This document shows positions 53,690 to 64,000 of a stretch of 64,000 nt of DNA, one piece after another. The number at the start of each line of letters is the position of its first letter. The stretch's first letter is position 1. Both the position numbers and the translations under genes were made by a program. The notes under the pieces are model-generated. The model saw nothing but the letters and a program-made list of their open reading frames with translations, searched no databases and had not been told where the DNA came from. Source of the stretch: Plumapathes pennacea (lineage: Eukaryota > Cnidaria > Anthozoa > Antipatharia > Myriopathidae); the NCBI GenBank assembly GCA_964036295.1, contig OZ038464.1, positions 3,476,501-3,540,500 of the forward strand, written 5' to 3'.

Positions 53690-53935
53690 ACACGGTTTAA
53701 ATTTGAACCTGTTCGCAGAAACAATAGTGAAAGTACGTTGCTCTAGTTTGTGGGGGGAGGGGGTGGGGGCATGGACAGGGGAAGGTAGAGGAAGATGGGA
53801 AGGGAGGGACGGAGGGGGAGAGTACGGGGGAAGACACGGCGAATAAATGCGTGTATGTGCTTGTGTGTGCAATATAGGATCAGTAATCTCTTGAAAACGT
53901 GAAGTACCTTTTCCACCTGGCCTTTGGCAAACAAA
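53690..53935. repeat. NLR 3'-flank repeat, copy 2
   Basis: Matches 2285-2750 in compressed form: AATTTGAACCTGTTCGCAG, GTACGTTGCTCTA, GTGGGGGCATGGACAGG and GATCAGTAATCTCTTGAAAACG. It preserves the uninterrupted site where the 1636-2284 element inserted in the other copy. Confidence 0.7.
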
Positions 53936-55079
53936 ATTGATGGAATTGATGGTGCCGACAGGACCTGGTTTGATCAAGATTCTAGAAAATGCGACAATTT
54001 TGATACTTCTCTGCTCACGCTTTTCTTGGCCCCTCAAGAGAAAAACCGGCAATCAAGTTTGGAAGCACCCATAGTTCTCTAGCACTGTTTTGTAGTCAAT
54101 GGGCAACTTTTTTTGTCGAGGAAGATCTATATTTTTTGTCTTGGCATCTAAGTTATATTCTTTCATGTGCACGATAAAAATCTGGACAGTCTTCGCTTCA
54201 TATGAAACTCACTCTTAACAAAATATCTAATATGACGTATCTACTGCCACGCCTATAACTGATGCTCACTCAGAATCATCGCTTTTTTCGCACTTTTTTT
54301 TTTTTTTTTTTTTTCGCGCTCGTTTCTCATTTAATAGTCCGTCTATGCAGCTCCGAACTTAAAAAAATATCTAATCTTCGTGTTTTCCATCTACAGTTTT
54401 TTTGGCTCTAATAATAACATTTTAGGTTCGGGTTTTTTGGGTTGTTTTCGATCAGTTGGACGAAACTAACAAGGGGCGCTTTCCATTAAAGTATAAGTAT
54501 TAAGCCTTATTTGTGGCTTGTGGCGTCGTTGTTGGCCGCTTGGGGGATTTTTGTTCGCCGCGGTGGGTACGTTGGGAGGGTTTGATATGGATAACAAGTG
54601 CCAAAACAATTAGACGTGGTCCCTTAAGTTTAGTGTGGGGTCACTTTGAATTTTGCTCGATTGATACAATCAAACCTCTATTTAGCGCATCGCTTCTCGT
54701 TACACATCAGTGTTTGTGAAAAGCCGTGTAGCTTGTTTAGCCTGGCAATCCCAGAAACCCTTGCGACAGACTTGAGAAAACAAAAGCAACCTGGTCAATG
54801 AAACTTATCCATTATCAAAGGTGAAGAATTAAGCCGAAACAGAAAGCCTATAATTTAGTTTGTGAGCGTATATTGGGCTTTCTTTCAACTTTAACAATGC
54901 AAGGTAACAAATCGCCAAGCCGGTATGCAGTTTCCCGGTACATGTATACTCTAAGAGTTGACCTTCCGTTAGCCGTTTCAGGTCGTGCTTTTATGTTGTT
55001 TACTTCAGGAAATGTGATGCTATTCTTCACGTTGCGTGTTGTCCGCTTGGGTTAGAACATGAAAAATAGCACAAAGAAT
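53936..55079. other. No gene seen
   Basis: Contains a T run (54294-54315), one end of the GCTTTCCATT MITE family near 54475, and short chance frames. Confidence 0.4.
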
Positions 55080-55310
55080 GAGTGTATATTTGAATACAGA
55101 AAACAAGTCGCCAAGATGGATATATATAGAAAGTCTGACCGGAGTGTGAAAGAAACGTTCAGTTGGCCTCTATGCTTAGTCTGCACATTGATTAATATAT
55201 TTTCTTTGAACGGCTGCTGAACACGATTTGCACGGGTGCTGTTTGACTTCCTTAGGTATCGACGTTCTTTTAACATCAGCAGTTTACTTGAGCCACGAGA
55301 CGTGGCTCCA
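55080..55310 (+). repeat. Isolated, diverged fragment of the tandem unit (U5)
   Basis: Shares ACAAGTCGCCAAG, GACCGGAGT, TGCTTAGTCTGC, CTGAACACGATTTGCACGGGTGCTGTTTGACTT and a hairpin GAGCCACG-AGA-CGTGGCTC (55290-55308) with units U2-U4. It lies 8 kb beyond the array, so the unit also disperses. Confidence 0.65.
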
Positions 55311-56737
55311 AATCTTTGTCACAGTTTTAGCACAACCTCCTTATTCTTAACATAAACAATACTAACGTTTGCCGAGAATTTACGAACTTCACGGCACTTC
55401 ACTTACGATCGTAACTTCTAGTTCTTAATATTTGAACTGTGCAGAAGTCGACTGAGAACCCTTGTTTTGAGCTCCGTTTGGTGACGAGACAGCTGTGTAA
55501 ATCAGTAAAGAATGTGGCCCGAGATCTCCATTAAAACTGGATTACAGTGAAAGATACATCGACAGCCATTCTATTGTTTCAACCATGCAACTTGATTAAC
55601 GCGTCGCTACTTGCTTGCAGACTCGGCCGTCAAAGACGTTATGTGCTGCACTTGCCCTTCTGCGAAAGTATGAAACGTGCCTAATTCATTTTGTAGAGCT
55701 TGAGGTGATGGAAGAACCGTCATAAATAGCTTGCAGCTTATGAACACCAGCAAAGGTGGCCATTTGTTTGTTTGTTTGAGAGCTTTGCTCTCTCTGCCGG
55801 TCGTTCTCTCCACTGGTACAAGTATGATTGCTACATTAAGTCCGGCTAGGAGATTTTTCCCACAGTTTTAAATCACGAGAACAATTTCCCAAGTAGTTAC
55901 AAAATCTAGCAGCGTTGTGACCTGAACCAAATGTCTGGCCGCTGGAATGAGCTCTGCATGCGGTGCGATCTCAAATTGTCAACTGACGCAAATGGCACGT
56001 TACTATTTTGCAAAACTCGTTACCTTTTCACTCTCGAGCTCAAAATGCAGATTCTCCCAGCCTTTTAAGAAGAATATGTACGAGTGATGTAGCGAGAATT
56101 GATAGTTTAATCAGCCTCCATATGAGCGAGCTATCAAAAATTGCATGAAGTATCTCTGACCAGTGAGAAATTGAAAGAGAAAATTGAATTTGATCAGTCT
56201 TGGGAGTAAAAGGATTTAGCAAAGCCCCGTGCTTGTTGAGATGCATGTATGAAGGTATAAAACGTAAATTATGGAAGAGATGTGCTGAAGGGACATTAGG
56301 TAATGTTACCTGGCTAAATTTTCCACGACATTCCAGTTGTCTTGACAGCGAGCGAGAACGCTTTTATGTATACACGGTAGTAAGTTCGCTCAAAGGTCGC
56401 GAATTCAACAAAGCATAAGTACGACGCGAGTCGCAAAAACATGTAAACGAACGTAACGACAAATACCGAGTGAAGTATATCTTTAACTCTGCACATAAAT
56501 GAGCAAACGTGAACCAAACCAATGTTTCACATTTTAAATACGTTCTTTACCAAGTACTACCTGATCGTGAAACAAATAAACTTGACACAAAATACGCGGA
56601 AACTAAATACGTACATGCATACTGTATAGCGAGATAAAGTGTTGTTTTATTGGTTGGTTCTTCAGGAAAGCCTTTTAATATCTGTTTCGTGATTGACCAA
56701 GAACACTAAAGTAACCCTTTGCTCTAGCGACTTCCGC
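55311..56737. other. No gene; inverted ~190-bp repeat at 56022-56206
   Basis: The inverted repeat copy carries ATTCTCCCAGCC and AATTTGATCAGTCTTGGGAG in reverse order to the + copies. Nothing else was recognised. Short frames such as 56200-56418 have no support. Confidence 0.45.
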
Positions 56738-58321
56738 AAAGGAAGAGGAACGCTGTTGTCAGGGGCAACAGTTCTCACCACGACTAGATCTACCGCATTA
56801 TCCGATAAAGAAATTTCTGATTTTTACCTCAAGAACGTAAACCCAGGAGAGTTGCGGCGTCTAGAAATTCTTGGCTTTACAGAAGATAAAGTTAAAGCCT
56901 TTGTCAGCAGATTTGCCTCCATTGGGGACATGCAACGTCGAATCTGGAACCACATCAAAGTAAATACAAATCTGTTGTCTCTGTGCTACATTCCTGTCAA
57001 CTGTTTCATAGTATGCTGCGCTTTGCAGAGTTACCTCAAAAGAAATCAAGACACAAGTGATGGTCAAATGCCGATAACACTCACAGAGATCTACAAAAGA
57101 GCTCTCGAGTGTTTCATATCGAACCACAATAGCATTACTCGTACCAAACAGACAAACAAAGTCGTAAAGAGTCCGAGGATAATAGGCTGGAAGAAACGCT
57201 AAAAAGTCTTGGCATGTTAGCAAAACAAGGAGTAGAGGAGAAGAAAGTGGTATTCAAAAGGACAGACATGATCGAGGGGTCTGCGCAGATCAGCGATGAG
57301 GAAGTGCAAGAATTGGTAATGTCCTTGCGGTTTACTCCACCGGCTGCCAAATCTCGATGACGAATCTGAAGAACAGTACTCTTTCATTCATTTGACATTT
57401 CAAGAATTTTTAGCAGCAAGAGTCATTGCTGACAAAAGCCAAGACAAGCTTCAAGCTTTTACAAAGTCTGTTATTAGGGATTCAAACATGGGAATGGTTC
57501 ATCGGTTTGTGGCTGGACTGCTGAAAGATCGCGGGGACAGCAAGTGCATTGACAAGTTGTTAGAGCCTTTTATGAAAGAGAGAATCGTCACATGTATGCC
57601 ATATACTGTACTAGCTGACTTGCGTCGCGACAATTGCAAATTTTTATATTGCACTGTTTGTTGGAGCTCCAGGATGAAAAGAGAGGAAAACAAGTTTCCG
57701 GCTTAATGCAAATAAAGGAATATACATTTTCTCGAATAATTTGCGACTCAGACTGCAGGGCTGTCGTTTTCTTCTTCAAGTGCTTGGATAACATTGACCA
57801 TTTTTTTCGGGAACAATTTCATCGGGCCTCGTGGCTGCGCAGAACTGGCAGGACTGGTGCAGGATGGTAAACTCACAAGTTTAGATATTGGTAATAACAA
57901 TGTTGGAGATGAAGGAATGAAGCACCTGAAGGATGCGCTTGTGAAGCCAACATGTAAGCTTAAGTTATTGTCTGTAAAATCTAACGGAATCACGGCCCTG
58001 GGAGCAAAGTACCTAAAGGAAGCATTGGAGAATGAGAATTGCCAGCTGACGTATTTGGATATTAGTCGAAATCAAGTCACTGATGAAGGCATGGAGTATA
58101 TTGGTGAAGCAGTTGTTAACGAAAAGTGTCACCTCCCGCGTGTATTAGACGTTTCCGACGTTGGCATGACCAGCGATGGAGGAGTGAAGCTTGCCCATTT
58201 GCTTAAAGGCAATAAGTGCACGTTACATAACTTGATCTGTTTTAGAAACAATTTCGGTGAAAAGTGTGGAAAAGAAATATGCAACGTTTGCAAGAGCAGA
58301 GGTGTCTTGGCGGCCATTTGA
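56738..58321 (+). pseudogene. NLR pseudogene retaining the LRR C-terminal cap
   Basis: Starts abruptly after Walker B with GTLLSGATVLTTTRSTALSD (about 56748) and LRRLEILGFTEDKV. 4TM, P-loop and Walker B are absent. Frameshifts occur near 57140-57190, 57320-57350, 57640 and 57800. Winged-helix motif HLTFQEFLAARVIAD (57389-57433). LRRs restart as NNFIGPRGCAELAGL (57809), and only here is the end complete: DEGMEYIGEAVVNEKC, a cap with KLAHLLKGNKCTLHNL and a Cys-rich tail (FGEKCGKEICNVCKSRG) to the stop at 58321. It is the reference for what the two large genes have lost. Confidence 0.85.
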
Positions 58322-58539
58322 ATAATTTCAACTCTTGTCTGGGCACAGAAAATCAGGTTTAGTTGTTCGCATTATGACTATATGTTCATTTATATTTAAA
58401 TTTAAGAGCGGAATATTGAAGCTTGTTTATACATTTAGCAATAGCAATAATAATAGTATACTTTATAGAGTTTAAAATGTCACAGCCTATAATGCAAGTA
58501 ATACGTTTCACATAATAAAACAAATTCTAAATAATTGAG

Positions 58540-58930
58540 CCTACTCACAGAAACTGCCCAGAGAACAAAATTATAAATTTAAAGTACAAAGTCCTACTTT
58601 GTATGTGAAATGGTGGATTCTTTCGTTATGAACGTTTCTGGGCAAAGATACTGAAAAACAGGAAAGTTTAATCAAACAGACAACAGCGATCAATTCCAAG
58701 GACGATATAAATCAACAAAAAAGTGAATGCTGGTGGGACTGAAGCTGTGGAGGCCCGAGCCAAGATTGCACTTTATCAAAGGGAGAATATAGAAAGAAAA
58801 GGGGGGCGCAGCGGGAGGGGCAGTTGAAGATAAAAGAAGTAATGACACTCTATAAAAGACGGAGAGACCGACGAAAATAGAGTTAGGGAAATAGTAAGTG
58901 AATGTGCGCATGAGCCACTTTCAGAGTTGT
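58540..58930. repeat. NLR 3'-flank repeat, copy 3
   Basis: TACTCACAGAAACTG, GCTGGTGGGACTGAAGCTGTGGAGGCCCGAGCCAAGATTGCACT and a GGGAGGGG block reproduce the order at 2300-2640. Confidence 0.6.
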
Positions 58931-59339
58931 GCGCAGTTCGCGATGCTGATTGATTTTGGTGGGTCACATGATAATACAACGTGGCGGGTAGAATGAATAG
59001 CTGTTTCTACGGTCATAATGCAATTATGTAGACTACAACACCAAACTCAGTAGAGAGATTTACTTGACAAACACTCGTTTACGCGGGTGTCAAAACGTCG
59101 ACTTGCTACTGCGCATGACTGTAAGTATGCCTTCGCGCGCCCGCGATGCAATTGTTCTGCGGTATCCTTCATGTAAGTCAATATATAGGGTTTTACATGA
59201 TGGAAGCAAGCGAACTCCTCTGCGTCCTGTGTATACTGCACACTGTTTGCCAAACTGGAAGCAGGAAAACTCATGTGGGAGATAACTATTCTCACTACGA
59301 CGAGGTCCGTCTCTTTGTTTCCACACTGAAGTAGTAAAT
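58931..59339. other. No gene seen
   Basis: Chance frames on both strands. One 126-codon minus frame (59047-59427) overlaps NLR debris and has no recognised domain. Confidence 0.4.
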
Positions 59340-59520
59340 CAGGCAGAACTACGACTTGTAGAAATTCTCTTACGTCCCGAAAGAAGCGCTTAATAATGAA
59401 GCCTCCGTGTAAGCTTTGATCATCCAATGGGTTAACGGACGTTGGAGCAGGTCATTTAAAAAAAGCATTGGAAAGTGAGGAGTGTCAACTGACAATTTTA
59501 GGGTTTAAAGGGAAATATTC
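59340..59520 (+). pseudogene. NLR debris: NACHT scrap joined to LRR scrap
   Basis: GCAGAACTACGACTTGTAGAAATTCT (59342-59367) matches the LRLIEIL segment of NACHT. Thirty bases later an LRR piece (AAGCCTCCGTGTAAGCTT, GGGTTAACGGACGTTGGAGC, GCATTGGAAAGTGAGGAGTGTCAACTGAC) matches 29150-29250. It forms the start of duplicated block 2. Confidence 0.75.
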
Positions 59521-61303
59521 TTGTGAAGCCTGCGCCCAGGCGATGAAATAACCATTGTTGGGAGCAAGGACGAGTGAGGCCTGGCGCCTACGACTGTGCT
59601 TGATGTCACTTCCGTTGGTCAGCAATGGTTGCGCAAAGACCGCTGACTAAAAAATCAGGTGATCGCAGCGTCAGAAAATTTACTGAAGGCGCGAAACATC
59701 GATACACGTTTTAGCAAAAGACCACTTCGCAAATTAACCCCAGTCCCTTGGTCCTTTTTCCGCTTTCTCCCAGCATGTCCAATGTCCATTCAGACCCCAG
59801 TTACGTAAGCTGTACTTATTTTATTCAGTTTTGCTGATCTTGTAAGATAATTGTCCAATGATATTCTCACATACGCGATTGACTATACATCCCACTTGCA
59901 TGGGTTTATACTGCTATGCAGCTTAGAATCTGAGAACAAATGAATCAATTAAAAGCAAAATGATTGATTCTTTGTCTTTGACAAAGCTAATCTTCCCCAC
60001 CATCCCCTCCCCCAAATATCCCACATTATGTTCAAATGATGTTTCCCGCCAAAAGCTTACCAATTCTCAAGGTTGTGCGCGCGTTCAGGTTAAACGGGCT
60101 ACAACCTTGTTTGATTCGTGGCTGATCTTTATCAGGTCCAAAGATGACTAGAATTCCTGAGAGTTACTTAATGGTTTGTCTGAAAACCAGATGTTCATTT
60201 TTGAAATTAAATAAGACGGTATTAAATCGGTATTTAAAACACATACAATGCATGAAGTCGACGCATCATCAAACATTCACCTGTGATTCGATCAATGTTG
60301 ACCGAGAACCCCACATTTTCTCGGGAAGACTCGGATATTTTCGTAAATAAATCGGTAGTTCCGGACATGTTCCGAAACATAAATTTCGGAGGATTTGTAC
60401 CAGTGTACCAAATAAGCTAAAATTAGGCATATCGAGAACTTTACAATTTAAAACCAGCCACTGTCCTTGGTAGAGTTATTTTGTTTTCTACTGACTGCTT
60501 GTTAAAATGGTAAACAAGTAAAATACATCTTGATAAAACATTTCACACTTCAAATCAGCAGCATTAGTTCAGTACCGCACCGTGAATTGTATGTCATTCC
60601 AGGTTCCTAAATCACTGGGTCCCTTTACGATATCTAGTCAGGTCCATTATCCTGTAGCTCCTCTACGTAGGTGGATGGAAAGGCGCCCTCCACAGAGCCC
60701 GTTTTACCATACATCCAGCCATTACCTTCGTCTCGGATAAGAATTATGATCTACGAATAAACCAAGAGTGATGAAGTTCAATTTTCTCCTTCAGCTTCAG
60801 CAGCACAAACATATAATACAGTAAGGAGAACGTGGCTATTGATACCTTGCTCAGATGACCAGCTGATTAAACTACGAATTCCCACTACACCACTCATACA
60901 GTTTCCTCTTAAAAGGTTGGGAGAATCTGCATTTTGAACTTGGGAGTGACAGGATTAAAATATAAAGTGAAACTCCCTGAGCAAACCACCACCTTACCCA
61001 GACCCCCTCTGTCAACTATTAGTGAAACCTCTCGTAAGTGACCAAAGATTCGATTGGTTTTGACGTCATGTAAGCAACCACCCTGTGTGTCAAATGGCGA
61101 TTTTCATAGGAAGTAGTTTGTGTACTATTATTTAAGTCGTTCAGTCGTTTAACGACTTCTATTTGGACTCGGTCAAATACGGTACGACACGAACGGAATT
61201 GAATTCCATGCAAGGTGTCCCCCTTGTCATTAGCACTGAGGAAAGTCACTGCCAAATATTTGGTTGCGTGCTCAGTGGTTCTTTAAGTCGGGAGACAGGA
61301 CCG
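59397..61303. repeat. Duplicated block 2, copy 2
   Basis: Partner of 29142-31651 in the same orientation, ending at the same point (GGTTCTTTAAGT-GGGAGACA) where copy 1 meets its LINE. No gene inside. Confidence 0.85.
60762..60958 (+). repeat. Dispersed ~190-bp repeat, duplicated copy
   Basis: Equivalent of 31111-31306, carried within duplicated block 2. Confidence 0.6.
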
Positions 61304-61460
61304 CCATTTAATTTTAGTTTTAATAATCTGACTGATTGCATGTGATATGGATTACATCAATTTAGGTGTTTTAAATTTTTACGTAGAATGTATTGAGGGC
61401 CACAAGTTTGTTAGTGTTTCCCTTCTTGAAATAACTTTAGTATTGTACTATTATTATTTA
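61304..61460 (+). mobile_element. LINE 3'-tail fragment
   Basis: GAGGGCCACAAGTTTGTTAGTG and the ATT-rich end (ATTATTATTTATTAT) resemble the 3' end of the 33-kb LINE (GAGGGCCACACGTTTATTAG). No coding sequence remains. The different tail repeat points to another subfamily. Confidence 0.5.
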
Positions 61461-61465
61461 TTATA

Positions 61466-61760
61466 TAGACACGAGTGTTTTACTGGAAAATATACCGTGC
61501 GTAAAATCCATACGAAACTACATCCGGGACCCGAGTGGCGTATTTTCCATATCCTCACTAGTGAGGATATCGTTGGCATCATTTCCCACTTTTGCACGGT
61601 TGTTTGTGCAATTTCTCGTAAAACACTCGTGTCTAATATAATAAAAAGAAAATTACACGGCGGCTTGAAGATATGGATTTTATTTTCTCGTGGAAAAAAC
61701 AATATTTTACCACTCGAAAATAAAATTCATATCTTCGCACCGCCTTGTAATATCCTCTAT
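61466..61760. mobile_element. Nested palindromic element
   Basis: A perfect 18-base inverted pair (61466-61483 and 61618-61635, TAGACACGAGTGTTTTAC) encloses a perfect 22-base palindrome centred at 61559/61560 (ATATCCTCACTAGTGAGGATAT). A second inverted pair follows (61651-61695 with 61710-61755; CGGCTTGAAGATATGG against ATATCTTCGCACCGC). Looks like one foldback element beside another. Confidence 0.65.
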
Positions 61761-61860
61761 ATATAGCAACACATTTGCAGACACGTCGACCGAATAAAGC
61801 ACTGACAAGACAAAGCGAAAGAACTGTCAGCAGTTTACGAAGCAAACCAGCTGGACTTAC

Positions 61861-63488
61861 TTGATTCAGCTCGATAGTCAATTCGTCTTTGTCTTGTCCA
61901 GCGAAATCGTACAGACAACGAAGAACGACGTCATCTTGTGAAATAACCTGCACACAAAATCATCAAGTGAGCTAAGAAGAATACAAAAGAGAGCAGTGGA
62001 CGAATCTAACAGTGAGAGACCAGAAGGAAAATACAGAAAAAACAAGGACATAAAAATAAACATACAAACGGATCAAGAAACGAGAAACAAAAATACAAGC
62101 ACACAGAGTTTAAACATAAGAGAAGATAGTAAGCTCAAAGAATGAAAGGAGACCCAGTAGTATAACAAATAGAGAAACGAGGGAATAAAGTTGCGATGAA
62201 CTAAATAACAGACAAGGAAATAAACAACAAACAAACAAATAAACATGAACTATATAAACAGACAAACATGTGGTTTAGTGCATGTGAGGAGCGACGCTTG
62301 AATCGGGCCTAAATAAATAAGGAAATAAATAGACAGTGATTACACAAACGGGTAAGAAAACAACAACAACAACAAATAAACAAATAGACAAAGACGTGCT
62401 TTAGGTCAAAGAGTGCTGAGATGCAAGACAAATACAGGAAGGAAGTCAGAGGAACAAAGAGAAGCCGAACTACACGATAACGAAGTCAACAACAGTGGAA
62501 CATATGAATAAACAAGTACCTGAACATAAGTGGCCGGAAAGAATCCAACGACTCCTTTACAACTCCCCTTAACACAAAAGAAGTATACATGCATTCAGTA
62601 TTAAAATATGAACTTGTGACCAACCTTTATCTTGAGGTTGTGGAGGTATTAGAATGAAATCTAACAGAAACAAAAAAACAAACATAAAACATTGAAACAA
62701 ACAAACAGACAAACAAACCAACAAACCTTCATCTCGAGGTTGTGGAAGTATTACAATGAAATCTTACAGAAACAAACAAAAACAAGACACATAACTGAAA
62801 CAAACAAACAAACAAACAAACAAACAAACAAGATTGGCATTTTCACCTCCCACCAATGTTGATCTGCATTGTTTAATATTCGTATCTTGTTACCAGCACT
62901 GGAACCAAACAGCAGTCGGTTAAGTCTTCAAGATTTTTTTTTTTCAATCAGGGGAAATATTAGAGAAAAACAATAGCAGACCTGAGTCGCAGGTCTCCTT
63001 CGTTCTGTCCATCGTAATCGTACAACGCCACACAGATGGACACCTGGCGAGGAGAAAAACGAAGGAGGAAGACAGGAGGACATAGAGAAAGACAAGGAGT
63101 CGAAGGAGACAAAGACGGGGGACAAGCAGCAGAAGCAAAAGTGATGAACAAGAAGACAAAAGCGAAGAAGACAAAAATAACAAAAAAATAAAAATAAAAA
63201 TAGATAAATAAGAAAAAATGACAAAGAAAAACAAAACAAAAACAAAAACAAAAACAAAAAATAGATGGAGAAAATGAATCAGTGAAAACATAAACCACGT
63301 GGTTTGCCAAGCACATTTAGTTTATAATTATTTTAGTATGGTAGGCAAAGAAGGAATACAGTGAAGAGAGAGGAAGTACCATGTAGTAGTTGTCGAGTTA
63401 ACATAGAGAATAAAAAAAGCATAGAAGCTTCAATAAGATGTCACAAAACTCACCGATTTACCACAAGGTAACACTTCTTCCGCAGTAT
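61861..63488 (-). CDS. Multi-SH3-domain protein, internal exons (partial gene)
   Basis: Read right to left: exon 63488-63454 (TAEEVLPCGKS; acceptor ATTTCAG, donor GTGAGT); exon 63043-62982 (VSICVALYDYDGQNEGDLRL; donor GTCTGC); exon 62660-62614 (DFILIPPQPQDKGWSQ); exon 62567-62520 (GSCKGVVGFFPATYVQ); exon 61947-61861 (VISQDDVVLRCLYDFAGQDK and on to LNQ; acceptor TTTGTGTGCAG, donor GTAAGT). Together they spell one whole SH3 domain (ALYDY, GW, GFFPATYV) and the start of a second (CLYDF). SH3 domains bind proline-rich peptides in signalling and endocytic scaffolds. The phase between exons 2 and 3 does not match directly, so a small exon is missing. The 46-base intron at 62568-62613 is unusually short. 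Gene ends lie outside what I can see. Confidence 0.65.
62727..62762 (-). CDS. Duplicate of the central SH3 exon
   Basis: Encodes FIVILPQPRDE between TTTCTGTAAG and GTTTGTTGG, about 100 bases upstream of the equivalent exon at 62614-62660 (FILIPPQPQDK). Copies diverge just after the shared GGT, and this one lacks the following Trp codon. It is either an alternative (mutually exclusive) exon or a decaying duplicate. (CAAA)n repeats lie around both copies. Confidence 0.4.
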
Positions 63489-63532
63489 CTGAAATAAAAA
63501 AAAACGTGGAATAGTCCCAATAACTTGTCACA

Positions 63533-63720
63533 CCTGAGAGTGATCAACTTCAATTTTCTCCATCAGTCTTTCACCAGAAGTACACCATACGTTTGGAGAA
63601 TTTGCCACTTGATCAGATGAAAGTTGATTTATCTATTAATTCTCACTGCATAACTCACATTTGTTTTCTTGGGTGGTTGAGAGAATTTGTATTCTGAACT
63701 CAAGAGTGAAAAGAGTTAAA
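63533..63720 (+). repeat. Dispersed ~190-bp repeat, unlinked copy
   Basis: CTGAGAGTGATCAACTTCAATTTTCTCC through ATTCTGAACTCAAGAGTGAAAAG follows the order of the other copies, here in the intron or flank of the SH3 gene. Confidence 0.6.
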
Positions 63721-63772
63721 GTGCTACTGAAACGAAAATTACGAACTGCTCAATTAACTGTAAACAAGTAGC

Positions 63773-64000
63773 TCGGGGCCCGGTTTTTCAAAGCACGATT
63801 AGGCTAATCCTGGATTAGGTCTAAACTTTATTGTCATTTATAAGCCTGAAAACGTGAACGTTTCGTCCACAACGACTTTCTTGATAACGTTTTAAGCTGG
63901 AACAAGCTTTCTAATCCATCTTCGAACAAAGCAGTTTATTGGGAGAGAGGTCGAGAGAAAGAATTTCGTTAATCCTGGATTAGCTTAATCGACATTCGAA
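63773..64000. mobile_element. MITE cut by the window edge
   Basis: TTTTTCAAAGCACGATTAGGCTAATCCTGGATTAG (63783-63817) is mirrored by AATCCTGGATTAGCTTAATCGACATTCGAA at the right edge, giving inverted ends around ~180 bases. The GGGCCCGGTTTTTCAAA start is a common look for such elements. Class not assigned. Confidence 0.6.

Noticed and set aside
59047-59427. 126-codon minus-strand frame
   Set aside because: Overlaps sense-strand NACHT and LRR debris and shows no recognisable family.
62928-63316. Three overlapping Phe/Leu/Ser-rich minus-strand frames of 109-118 codons
   Set aside because: Mostly translated A/T-rich intron; only the 62982-63043 part is a credible SH3 exon.

Overview
The window looks like nuclear DNA of an anthozoan cnidarian, probably a stony coral. 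The evidence is AT-rich sequence full of MITEs, a tRNA-Ser-derived SINE and CR1/L2-like LINE debris, split SH3 exons at the right edge with GT/AG splice sites, and a dense cluster of NACHT-LRR (NLR) genes of the kind expanded in cnidarians. Organism assignment is inference. No rRNA, functional tRNA or CRISPR array was seen.

The main content is a tandemly expanded, decaying family of receptor genes with one unusual architecture: a four-transmembrane (4TM) N-terminal domain, a pre-NACHT region, a NACHT ATPase and ribonuclease-inhibitor-type leucine-rich repeats (LRRs), all in one long exon. Two members are nearly complete (22491-26207 and 48651-52637, + strand). The 4TM domain has a short N-tail, two extracellular loops with two cysteines each and a cytosolic loop between TM2 and TM3. 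That is the topology of connexin, innexin, pannexin and LRRC8 large-pore channels. A channel-like module fused to a STAND ATPase and an LRR sensor is the most interesting item here.

Layout: 0-1.3 kb holds rearranged NLR fragments. 3.1-22 kb is an array of 4TM-only genes and fragments (5.1, 6.7, 8.4, 9.1, 11.6, 12.5, 16.1, 19.3, 20.5 and 21.5 kb). Several are followed by rotted NACHT sequence, showing descent from full-length NLRs. The array includes a recent 2.5-kb duplication (3.16-5.78 and 9.82-12.24 kb) and repeated promoter modules. 13.5-14.1 kb carries an unrelated Cys/His-repeat gene split by a Harbinger-like MITE. 22.5-26.2 kb is the first complete NLR. 27.5-29.3 kb is an NLR pseudogene. 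29.1-31.7 kb is a duplicated block (second copy 59.4-61.3 kb), followed by a LINE reverse-transcriptase fragment. 34-37.4 kb has no recognisable gene. 37.9-46.9 kb is a tandem array of a 1.6-2.5 kb unknown unit. 48.7-52.6 kb is the second large NLR. 56.7-58.3 kb is a third NLR pseudogene that keeps the LRR C-terminal cap. 61.9-63.5 kb holds minus-strand exons of a multi-SH3 protein.

How the genes would work together (inference): the full-length proteins would sit in a membrane with NACHT and LRRs in the cytosol, LRR sensing driving NACHT oligomerisation and so assembling or gating the 4TM part. The short 4TM proteins could be subunits, decoys or simply debris. Both large genes end at disabling lesions inside the LRR array, so their function is not certain.
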